53,560 nt of DNA from Acholeplasmatales bacterium (GTDB taxonomy: Bacteria; Bacillota_I; Bacilli_A; Acholeplasmatales; Anaeroplasmataceae), in NCBI GenBank assembly GCA_024698125.1, contig JAILRQ010000024.1, positions 1 through 53,560 of the forward strand, read 5' to 3'. This document shows, in pieces, positions 16,412-25,249 of this stretch. The stretch's first letter is position 1, and each line of letters starts with the position of its first letter. The translations under genes were made by a program, and so were the position numbers. The notes beneath the pieces were generated by a model. The model was not told the origin of the DNA. It did not search any database and worked only from the letters and a program-made list of their open reading frames with translations.

Positions 16412-17972
16412 ATTCATTATTCTTTAATACATCTGAAAGTCTGCTTCTTCTAATCTTAATCGTATTAACAAATGCTAATAGTAGACTTAACAATAAAACT
16501 ATAAAGGATATTATAATAAATGATAAAAAGTAATACCCATAATTCAGGCTATAAGAAATACCTGATGTGATCTTTTCTCTTAGGTATGAATTTGTATTAT
16601 ATGATATTATAATTGAAATTATTGCTGAAACGACTCCTGAAATAATAATACTTATTCCTGATATTACAAGTGAATAAATCAAATAAATTATGCTTATATC
16701 CTTTTTATTTGCTCCACTTGCCATCATTGATGCTAGATACTGCTTATTAGTTTTTATATCTAAAGCCATTAAGACATATAAATTTACCACAGCCGCAATC
16801 ATAACTATACACCCAACAAATATAAGTCCAAAAATCAAGCACCTAATAAAAGGATAATATTCAATATATGCCTCTAGTATTCCATTCATAGATATTGCAT
16901 TATTATATTCGAGCTGTTCTTCTGTGAGTAAGCTATTTACATACTTATAAAACCTATATGCCGTGCTTAATTCATCAAATGAAAGACGTTGTGTTATAAC
17001 AGGATTCAATTCATTATAAAGTGTTGTATATCCAGGCGCTATAAAAACCATATTCTTTGACATCGCATCATCTACAACATCATAAAGATCAGTATTATAA
17101 GTAATACTATATTCATCCCACCCTAAATCTTCAAATGTAGTATAATTTGTAGAACTATAATAGCTTTCTTTTTTCAGCCAAATTGGAGATTGAGTAAATT
17201 GTAAAGGAAGATTAGAAATATTAGAATTGTAGACTCCTACAATTTTATATTCATTAAATACATTATACTTTTCTCCATAATATGATGCTTCAAACGTTCT
17301 TGAATAATTATTATTCAAGATGCAGTTTCCTAAATACTGCTCCATAGATAGGCTTTTTCCTATAGCTTCATCATAGGATATACCAAATGAATCCAATAAT
17401 TCTGATGAAACCATAACTTCATTCATAGCATCACTAAAGCCATTACCTAATATTGCAAAGCCAAAATTACTTTTTAAATATTCTTCTTCAATTTCAGATA
17501 AAAAGCTATTTGTATCCATCATATCAAAGAAAAGCATACTATAACTATAACTATTCAAATATGAATCATTATACTCTAAAGCCAATCCATCCATATAAAA
17601 TATAGGGCGCTTTATAATTGGATTGCTAGCACTAAAAACATAATTATTTTCACAAGAAACAATATGATAAGAGGCATTTATACTATAATCGTACTTATCA
17701 TTGATATCCTCATAATAAGCATTATCAATATATGTAGAGTAATCAACGCCATTTCTAACCATAAAATCATCGCCATAAGTCACTTCATAAGCAAGGCTAC
17801 TCTTATTCTTCTTTATATCTCCCACTATACCCATATAAAAGGCAAACAATATAAAAATGGCAATATACAAGACACTTAAAGCTATTGACATAGCTAATAC
17901 AATTTTTCTTACATGACCTTTATTATTTTTAACTAGTAATTTAGAAATATACGCTCTTTCAACATTCTTCAT
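16410..17972 (-). CDS. FtsX-like ABC permease, large type (module 1)
   Basis: 520 residues. One membrane helix at about 24-50, a long extracytoplasmic part of some 330 residues, then three helices near 383-410, 425-455 and 475-503: the MacB/FtsX permease layout. The soluble region has the segment ILGNGFSD and the phrase F(D)M.(D/N)(T), shared with the 538-residue permease at 20134-21750, so the two are paralogues. Start ATG overlaps the preceding stop by one base (TAATG) and has AAAGGAGG upstream. Such systems export peptides or lipids or act by mechanotransmission; substrate unknown. The ATPase of this module is truncated, so it may depend on the ATPase of module 2. Confidence 0.85.
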   Translation of the reverse strand: MKNVERAYISKLLVKNNKGHVRKIVLAMSIALSVLYIAIFILFAFYMGIVGDIKKNKSSLAYEVTYGDDFMVRNGVDYSTYIDNAYYEDINDKYDYSINASYHIVSCENNYVFSASNPIIKRPIFYMDGLALEYNDSYLNSYSYSMLFFDMMDTNSFLSEIEEEYLKSNFGFAILGNGFSDAMNEVMVSSELLDSFGISYDEAIGKSLSMEQYLGNCILNNNYSRTFEASYYGEKYNVFNEYKIVGVYNSNISNLPLQFTQSPIWLKKESYYSSTNYTTFEDLGWDEYSITYNTDLYDVVDDAMSKNMVFIAPGYTTLYNELNPVITQRLSFDELSTAYRFYKYVNSLLTEEQLEYNNAISMNGILEAYIEYYPFIRCLIFGLIFVGCIVMIAAVVNLYVLMALDIKTNKQYLASMMASGANKKDISIIYLIYSLVISGISIIISGVVSAIISIIISYNTNSYLREKITSGISYSLNYGYYFLSFIIISFIVLLLSLLLAFVNTIKIRRSRLSDVLKNNE

Positions 17973-19132
17973 TATAAAACCTCCTTTACCAATAAGGATG
18001 GTTCTATATCATAAATCATCTTTATTCTCTTTGCTGATGATAAGAATATAACTGCTATCATAATCAAAAATACCACAAAAGGAATAAACCATGTTATATT
18101 TGAAGAGTATTTTATCTCTTCTAGATAAGCATTTAAATGATTACCAATTATATAAGAGGTAAAATCATTTGATACATTTGAATAAAGAGAAATAAAAGCA
18201 ATTGACAAGAAAAATCCAAATACAGTTGATAATAAAACAATTAGAAAAATATCAGAAAAGGCTACCTTTCTTAAATCGTTTTTTGATGCACCATCTACTC
18301 TTAGTATGACATATAAGCTTTTATTTGAATCGATATCTAAAAATATTACATTAGTTATAACAGATAATGTTGATAATAAAACTAATAATGCCCCAATGCA
18401 AAAGATTAAAACCAATACTTTTGCCTTTGATTTATCAGTTTTAAAATTAGACATAAAATTAGATTCGAAATCTATATTTTTAATATCTAATAGATTATCA
18501 TAAAACTTCTCTAGTGAATATAAATCTTTTTTATCTAAATCTTCATCAGGATTTCCAACAATCAATAGTTTTGAAAGCAACGAAATTTCTAAAATATAAT
18601 CTATAGAAGCTACTGGCTTTTCTATTTCTTCTGAAAATCCAACAACTTCAAATTGATTATTATACTTCTCATAATTATAACCTGCTATAGTGGCTTCATA
18701 AATGTCACCAACATTATAATCACTTGAATCATCCATAGGTAAAATAATATCATTTTGTTTTTTTATTTTTTCTAAAAATTTCAGAGAGTCAAATGATAAT
18801 TCAAGATTATAAAAATCTATATTATTAGTCGGAGCACACATATATGAAATATAAGTATTATCGCTATAATTTTTAATTTGATTTATTTGATATTCTCCGA
18901 TTCCAGAACTAGATGCTGATATATAAAATGAATAACCATTTTCCCTATAAGCTTTTGTATAATTGAATGTAACATCATTATATGTATTTAATCCAACAAA
19001 TAGAATTATCATTATTGACATACTCAAAAAGCCTACAGTTAAAAAACTAATTAGGCTAGATAATCTTCTTTGTTTAATGTTTAGAAACGCATACCTTATG
19101 GCATCAATTATTCTCATTTGAAATAACGCCAT
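17972..19132 (-). CDS. FtsX-like ABC permease, small type (module 1)
   Basis: 386 residues, with helices near 27-51, 238-265, 292-316 and 346-370 and an extracytoplasmic part between the first two. It starts MALFQMRIIDAIRY; the paralogue at 21747-22907 starts MALFHMRIIDAIRY and has the same length. The first codons overlap the end of the ATPase reading frame. Two starts are possible: ATG 19132 (AAAGG touching it) or ATG 19117; translational coupling to the ATPase makes either workable. It would pair with the 520-residue permease. Substrate unknown. Confidence 0.83.
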   Translation of the reverse strand: MALFQMRIIDAIRYAFLNIKQRRLSSLISFLTVGFLSMSIMIILFVGLNTYNDVTFNYTKAYRENGYSFYISASSSGIGEYQINQIKNYSDNTYISYMCAPTNNIDFYNLELSFDSLKFLEKIKKQNDIILPMDDSSDYNVGDIYEATIAGYNYEKYNNQFEVVGFSEEIEKPVASIDYILEISLLSKLLIVGNPDEDLDKKDLYSLEKFYDNLLDIKNIDFESNFMSNFKTDKSKAKVLVLIFCIGALLVLLSTLSVITNVIFLDIDSNKSLYVILRVDGASKNDLRKVAFSDIFLIVLLSTVFGFFLSIAFISLYSNVSNDFTSYIIGNHLNAYLEEIKYSSNITWFIPFVVFLIMIAVIFLSSAKRIKMIYDIEPSLLVKEVL

Positions 19133-19379
19133 CCTTTAATAATATTATTTTGTCTGAATATTTTTTTGCATCATCAATATTATGAGTTATTAAAACCACT
19201 GTTTTTCCTAATGTAGTTAGCTTTTTTAATTCATTTAAAACAATTTCTCCATTTTTAGTATCAAGATTTCCAGTAGGCTCATCTGCTAATATGATTTTAG
19301 CATCAGTTATTGTAAAAACTCCATTTAAATTCTCAACTCTTTCATCAGAATAAACTTTCATATTTTCTCCACTTAACTT
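19104..19379 (-). pseudogene. Truncated ABC ATPase (module 1), 5' half missing
   Basis: Residues from DAKIILADEPTGNLD to VISNENN match the ATPase at 22879-23550 almost word for word, including Walker B and the switch histidine (VVLITHN). The Walker A, Q-loop and most of the signature are missing: a KLSGE remnant at about 19379 is followed by about 24 unrelated residues instead of the rest of LSGGEKQRVAIARAL. The frame stays open upstream to a TTG at 19457, inside an inverted repeat, without a believable start. Such a product could not bind ATP. It is either a decayed gene or a short expressed fragment kept for coupling with the permease. Confidence 0.8.
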
Positions 19380-19422
19380 AATTCTACCATATTTATTTTT
19401 TAATTTCATTATTCCATAATAA

Positions 19423-19468
19423 AACCCCATAAGTCTTTCCAATTTTACTTGGTCCAACTTATGGGGTT
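19423..19468. repeat. 12-bp perfect inverted repeat with 22-base loop
   Basis: Arms AACCCCATAAGT (19423-19434) and ACTTATGGGGTT (19457-19468). On the minus strand it is followed by TTTTATTAT, so it can end the rubrerythrin transcript. It also marks the exact place where ATPase similarity is lost, and the look of its ends recalls terminal repeats of some insertion sequences. Confidence 0.7.
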
Positions 19469-19499
19469 CACTTTAAAAATGCTTGGTGTTTAAAATATC

Positions 19500-20045
19500 C
19501 TAGTAGTTCTCCTTATGAACTTCAAAGTAAGCTTGTGGATGCTTACATACTGGGCAAACTAATGGAGCTTGTGTTCCAATTACGATATGTCCGCAGTTAC
19601 GGCACTCCCAAACTGTTACACCACTCTTCTCGAATGCTGTCTTTTCCTTAACATTCTTAAGTAATGCTCTAAATCTCTCTTCATGAGTCTTCTCGATAGC
19701 AGCAACTCCTCTGAATTGCTCTGCTAAATCCTTAAATCCTTCCTCATCAGCTACACGTGCGAACTCATCGTACATATCTGTCCACTCATAGTTCTCACCA
19801 TCAGCTGCATCCTCAAGACACTCCTCTAATGTTCCGATTCCATTTAAAGCCTTAAACCAAAGCTTTGCATGCTCCTTCTCATTATCTGCTGTCTTTAAGA
19901 ATAGCTCAGAGATTTGCTCGTATCCATTCTTCTTAGCTACACTTGCAAAATAAGTGTACTTATTTCTTGCTTGTGACTCACCTGCAAATGCTGCCTGTAA
20001 GTTCTTCTCAGTCTTTGTTCCTTGATATTTATTTGTTTTTGCCAT
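19500..20045 (-). CDS. Rubrerythrin
   Basis: 181 residues from the ATG at 20045, which follows GAAGGAGG; the upstream 20 codons of open frame overlap a terminator and promoter. Rubrerythrin is a cytoplasmic peroxidase that protects anaerobes from hydrogen peroxide. The N-terminal four-helix domain carries the diiron ligands in [12 protein letters not shown] and the later [10 protein letters not shown] and [10 protein letters not shown] segments. The C-terminal rubredoxin-like domain has CRNCG and CPVCKHPQ, giving the Cys4 iron site. It stands between two ABC modules with its own promoter and terminator and seems unrelated to them. Presence suggests an anaerobic or oxygen-sensitive host. Confidence 0.95.
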   Translation of the reverse strand: MAKTNKYQGTKTEKNLQAAFAGESQARNKYTYFASVAKKNGYEQISELFLKTADNEKEHAKLWFKALNGIGTLEECLEDAADGENYEWTDMYDEFARVADEEGFKDLAEQFRGVAAIEKTHEERFRALLKNVKEKTAFEKSGVTVWECRNCGHIVIGTQAPLVCPVCKHPQAYFEVHKENY

Positions 20046-20076
20046 TTTTTCTAAATCCTCCTTCGATTCTGTCTTT

Positions 20077-20105
20077 ATTATATAGTAAAAAAAAGCACCT
20101 CGCAA
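20077..20105 (-). promoter_or_regulatory. Rubrerythrin promoter inside the upstream terminator
   Basis: -35 TTGCGA (20100-20105), 17-base spacer, -10 TATAAT (20077-20082). The -35 lies in the loop and arm of the terminator that ends the preceding permease transcript. Confidence 0.6.
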
Positions 20106-20116
20106 GCGAGATGCTT
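20085..20116 (-). terminator. Terminator of ABC module 2
   Basis: Stem of about 11 bp (plus-strand arms 20093-20103 and 20106-20116, one mismatch-type G-T pair) with a 2-base gap, followed on the minus strand by eight T residues. Confidence 0.85.
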
Positions 20117-20133
20117 ATTATTTAATATGGTTA

Positions 20134-21750
20134 TTATTCAGAATTTTTCAATAATAAAGATAAGTTCTTTTTCTTAAATGCTATAGTTATAATAAAAGCC
20201 ACTAGTACTATAAGAATTAAGGATATGGCTAGAATAATTGCTTGTGAGCTAAAAAAATACTTAAAATCAATACTATAATTAATAGCATTCTCATAATTAA
20301 TCTTAGTTACAAAAATATTATTAGCCTTTCGCATTAGTATATAGCTTGTAAGGCCTGAAATAACACAGGATATTAACAATGATATTCCACTTATTAAAAA
20401 TGAATATATAACATAAATCTTATATAAATCCTTAGTTTTCAAGCCATTAGAGAACATCAATCCAAAGAATCTCTTATTATCCTTTATGTCTTCATATAAA
20501 ATATAATAAAAATCAATAAATGTAGCCCCAAGCATAGCTAAGCCTGCAAATAAAAGAATCGTAATAATTACCTTTAACATTGGATAATATTTTATGTATC
20601 CATCTAGTATTGAATTGATAGTTATTGGATCTAAATATACTAATTGTTCTTCTTTAAGCTCCGTACATATATACTTATAAAACTCATATGCCTTATCTAG
20701 GCTTTTAAAGCTATATCTTTGGATAATATTAGGATTAATTCTATTTAGAAGAGTTGAATATCCTGGAGCTATAAAAACCTTATCTTCATCTAGCGATAAT
20801 TGCATAATATCATATAAATCATCTTTATATACTGTTGAATATAGAGGAAGTGAATTAAACGATTTAAAATCAACATATTCTTCTGTATTAAAATAATCTT
20901 CTTCTTTAAACCATAGTTGAGCATTTGTCATCTCAACTGGCAATGATGATACTTTTTCATTAAATACTCCAACAATTTTATATTCTTCAAAAACACTATA
21001 TTTATTTCCATAGTATATTGGATTAAAATCATATATTTCCTCATTCTTAACATCATTTTTATAGAAAAAATAAATCGCATTTGACAAATAATTTTCTAAA
21101 GATATACATTTTCCAATTACTGAATTATAATCATCAATACCTAAAGAATCTAAAACCGCACTAGATATCATCAATTCCTTAGAATTATCACTAAAACCAT
21201 TTCCTAATATTGAAAAATCACAATTATTGTCCTTCATATATTTTTCTTCAACACTATCAATAATAGTGCTAGTATTATTCATATCAAAAAAAAGCATATC
21301 AACAATAGCATCATCTAAAATTCCTGAAGCATTAACCCCAAAATCATATCTAACTCCATCAATTGTATAAATAGGGGAATAAACATCCTTTTGATATGTT
21401 TGATCATTCTTATTCTCAATTCTATTAATCATCTTAATATCATGATAGGAACAATTGAGATTATTATTATATTTTAATGAGTTTTCTTTGTAATACAAAT
21501 CATCTAAAAGCTCATTATATTCGTAACCATCCTTATGATTATACAAGCTATCCCCGTATTCTACTTCTACAATAAAGCTAGCTTTATTTTTATTTATATC
21601 ATTACTGATTCCTATCATAAATGAGGTGCTTAAAAAAATTGAAACAGACAATAATGTAAATGCAATCACCATCATTATAATGATTCTTATAACTCTCTTA
21701 TTCTTCTTTATTAGAAGCATTGATAAATATAAATTGTCCCTTAATTTCAT
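20134..21750 (-). CDS. FtsX-like ABC permease, large type (module 2)
   Basis: 538 residues, same plan as the 520-residue protein of module 1: one helix near 22-48, a long outer domain with ILGNGFSD and LFFDMNNT, then three helices in the last 150 residues. It overlaps the preceding permease by 4 bases (ATGA type), so the two are translated together. The outer domain is Tyr/Asn/Asp-rich and I do not recognise a known binding fold. Together with the small permease and the ATPase it makes a complete MacB-like or BceB-like system; no two-component sensor lies nearby, which makes a Bce-type antibiotic sensing role less likely. Confidence 0.87.
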   Translation of the reverse strand: MKLRDNLYLSMLLIKKNKRVIRIIIMMVIAFTLLSVSIFLSTSFMIGISNDINKNKASFIVEVEYGDSLYNHKDGYEYNELLDDLYYKENSLKYNNNLNCSYHDIKMINRIENKNDQTYQKDVYSPIYTIDGVRYDFGVNASGILDDAIVDMLFFDMNNTSTIIDSVEEKYMKDNNCDFSILGNGFSDNSKELMISSAVLDSLGIDDYNSVIGKCISLENYLSNAIYFFYKNDVKNEEIYDFNPIYYGNKYSVFEEYKIVGVFNEKVSSLPVEMTNAQLWFKEEDYFNTEEYVDFKSFNSLPLYSTVYKDDLYDIMQLSLDEDKVFIAPGYSTLLNRINPNIIQRYSFKSLDKAYEFYKYICTELKEEQLVYLDPITINSILDGYIKYYPMLKVIITILLFAGLAMLGATFIDFYYILYEDIKDNKRFFGLMFSNGLKTKDLYKIYVIYSFLISGISLLISCVISGLTSYILMRKANNIFVTKINYENAINYSIDFKYFFSSQAIILAISLILIVLVAFIITIAFKKKNLSLLLKNSE

Positions 21751-22907
21751 GCTTTTTTCTCCTTTAGCAATAGAGATTTATCATCATTATATATGTCTGT
21801 AATTTTTAGCATTGATAAAATCATTGCAATAGTAAAATATATGAATAATAAAATGATAGGGATAATTAAATAAACCTTATATTTTATAGAAATAGATTGA
21901 AGTCCTACATATCCTAAATCATTTCCAATTAAATATTCAATAAACGTAGATGTCATGTCACTACCCATATTGGTTAATGCATAGCCGATTAATAGTCCTA
22001 TTAGCGATGATAAAAAAACATTTATAAAAATATCTAACATGAATAAAAAAATAATATTATTCTTTTTAGCACCTACTATTATCATTTCAGCATAGAATGT
22101 TTTATTTGAATTAAAGTTTACGATAATAATATTAAATACTACTCCTATCGTTGATAGCATTAATAAGAATGTGATTATAAATAATATATACATTATTATT
22201 TTTCCATGTAGTTTGTTTTTAGCATAAGTTTCAAAAAAGCCACATTGCACTTTCATTGAATCAATATCTATAATATCATTATACATTTCATAAGTCTTTT
22301 TTAAATCTCTTTTTAAATATAATTTGTCAGTAAAGCCTTCAATATAAAACTTATCAAGTGAAATATAATCTAAAACATAATTAAGATCTGCTACCGGTAA
22401 TTCATAATCATCTGAAAATGATAAAACATTAAAGCTTACATTTATTCCAGAATTATACGCTAGAATATTAATTTCAATATTATCTCCAACACTATAATCA
22501 TCCATATAATCCTTTGTAAGGATAATATCATTTTCATTGATTAAAGGATTTTTTATACTAGAATAATTATAATCATAAAATATAATATCTTGGTTCTCCA
22601 TATATACTTGTGAAACATTAGATTTATTATTATTCAAAATCTCACAGATATTGTCATATGTTGATTTAGACGTGTTTTGTCCATTTAATCCTTCCACTAT
22701 TAATTGATACCCATTTGTATTTAAACCATTTAAATAATTGTATGATACATTATCGTAGGCATTAATACCTATATTAGATAATATAAGCATAATAGTGTTT
22801 AAAAAAGCAAAAATAATTATTGTAATAATTGTTTTTATTTTTTTTATAAAGCTTATCTTAAGACCATATCTAATGGCATCAATTATTCTCATATGAAATA
22901 ACGCCAT
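21747..22907 (-). CDS. FtsX-like ABC permease, small type (module 2)
   Basis: 386 residues with four predicted helices (near 17-45, 236-262, 290-312 and 346-370) and a middle outer domain. Same length and same start (MALFHMRIIDAIRY) as the module 1 paralogue. Its 5' end overlaps the ATPase gene by 29 bases, and its 3' end overlaps the large permease gene by 4 bases. It likely forms a heterodimer with the large permease. Function unknown beyond ABC transport or mechanotransmission. Confidence 0.86.
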   Translation of the reverse strand: MALFHMRIIDAIRYGLKISFIKKIKTIITIIIFAFLNTIMLILSNIGINAYDNVSYNYLNGLNTNGYQLIVEGLNGQNTSKSTYDNICEILNNNKSNVSQVYMENQDIIFYDYNYSSIKNPLINENDIILTKDYMDDYSVGDNIEINILAYNSGINVSFNVLSFSDDYELPVADLNYVLDYISLDKFYIEGFTDKLYLKRDLKKTYEMYNDIIDIDSMKVQCGFFETYAKNKLHGKIIMYILFIITFLLMLSTIGVVFNIIIVNFNSNKTFYAEMIIVGAKKNNIIFLFMLDIFINVFLSSLIGLLIGYALTNMGSDMTSTFIEYLIGNDLGYVGLQSISIKYKVYLIIPIILLFIYFTIAMILSMLKITDIYNDDKSLLLKEKKA

Positions 22908-23550
22908 CCTTTAATAATAAAATCCTATCAGAATACTTTTTTGCATCTTCCATATTATGTGTTATTAGAACTACAGTCTTTCCTATTTTTGTAAGCTTTT
23001 TAAGCTCATCTAAAACAATTGTTCCATTTTTTGTGTCAAGATTACCTGTCGGCTCATCTGCCAATATAACTTTAGCATCATTTACTAAGGCTCTTGCGAT
23101 TGCGACTCTTTGCTTTTCTCCTCCGGAAAGCTTATATACCTTTGTTTTTTCCTTATCTAGCATATCAAGAAGTGCTAAATATTTTCTTGCTGTTTCTTCT
23201 CTTTCCTTCCTTTTGACTCCAGCAATTACAAGGGGCATACATACATTTTCTAAGACACTAAATTGCTGTTCTAAATAAAATGATTGAAATACAAATCCAA
23301 CGGTCTTATTTCTATATTCTGATATCTCTTTATCATTTAGATTATTTAAATGTTTGTCACAAACGTATACATCCCCTGATGTTGGTACATCAATCGACCC
23401 AATTATATTCATTAGCGTAGTCTTTCCAGAACCACTTTTACCAACTATTGTTGTAAAAGTATTATCTTCTATTTCAAAGGAAATATTTTTTAACACCTCT
23501 AATTGATCATTATCTTTAAATGTTTTACTAACGTTTTCTAATTTTATCAT
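22879..23550 (-). CDS. ABC transporter ATPase (MacB/LolD type, module 2)
   Basis: 223 residues from the ATG at 23550, where the protein begins MIKLENVSKTF as the family does. Walker A GKSGSGKTT is at 37-45, the signature LSGGEKQRV at 141-149, Walker B VILADEPTGNLD at 161-172 and the switch His at about 198 (LITHN). All catalytic parts are intact. The open frame extends 93 codons further upstream to a TTG, but that stretch is the enolase terminator plus a fragment of a surface-protein module, so I exclude it. No good ribosome binding site precedes the chosen ATG; an ATG 6 codons earlier is an alternative. It may also power module 1, whose ATPase is broken. Confidence 0.88.
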   Translation of the reverse strand: MIKLENVSKTFKDNDQLEVLKNISFEIEDNTFTTIVGKSGSGKTTLMNIIGSIDVPTSGDVYVCDKHLNNLNDKEISEYRNKTVGFVFQSFYLEQQFSVLENVCMPLVIAGVKRKEREETARKYLALLDMLDKEKTKVYKLSGGEKQRVAIARALVNDAKVILADEPTGNLDTKNGTIVLDELKKLTKIGKTVVLITHNMEDAKKYSDRILLLKDGVISYENN

Positions 23551-23551
23551 A

Positions 23552-23766
23552 TTATTTTTTTTATCCATTGGATACCAATTAATAATATTGTCATAATCAT
23601 TATTAACTGTATACCAAATATTGGATGTTTTTCTTTCCTCCTTAGAAAATCCTAGTTGATATCTTACATTATTATTTGCCCAATCATCATTATTTTTACC
23701 TGATGCATCATATCTTATAACAAAATCATCATTTGTAATATTTGAAATATACTTTAATTCTACCAT
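23552..23766 (-). pseudogene. Fragment of a surface-protein C-terminal module
   Basis: In frame with and directly ahead of the ATPase lies a stretch containing FVIRYDASG, NNDDWANNNVRYQLGF. It matches the end of the 1176-residue surface protein (MLFIRFGASG, FDDDWKTSYRKYTI), with about half of 24 aligned residues identical. No signal peptide or start is left, so it looks like the 3' remnant of a lost surface-protein gene. Confidence 0.6.
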
Positions 23767-23785
23767 ATTTTTAGTGATATTAAAT

Positions 23786-23819
23786 AATAAAAATAAAAGC
23801 ACCTCATAAAAGGTGCTTT
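23786..23819 (-). terminator. Enolase terminator
   Basis: A 9-bp perfect stem (plus-strand arms 23796-23804 and 23811-23819) with a 6-base loop, followed on the minus strand by TTATTTTTATTATTT. Confidence 0.85.
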
Positions 23820-23835
23820 CATAATTCAATATGAA

Positions 23836-25170
<1,335 letters not shown>

Positions 25171-25177
25171 TTAAGCT

Positions 25178-25206
25178 TATATAATATAATTTCTTATATC
25201 GTCCAA
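25178..25206 (-). promoter_or_regulatory. Enolase promoter
   Basis: -35 TTGGAC (25201-25206), 17-base spacer, -10 TATATA (25178-25183) on the minus strand. Confidence 0.55.
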
Positions 25207-25249
25207 TACTTATTTTATAATAAATTGGCACTAAAAATCAATAATAAAT

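Noticed and set aside
19423-19468. Complete insertion sequence
   Set aside because: Only 46 bases with no transposase; at most a relic, and it works as a simple terminator.
23551-23829. N-terminal extension of the ABC ATPase to the TTG at 23829
   Set aside because: The first 20 codons are the enolase terminator hairpin, the next stretch is a surface-protein fragment, and the ATPase family begins at MIKLENVSKTF.
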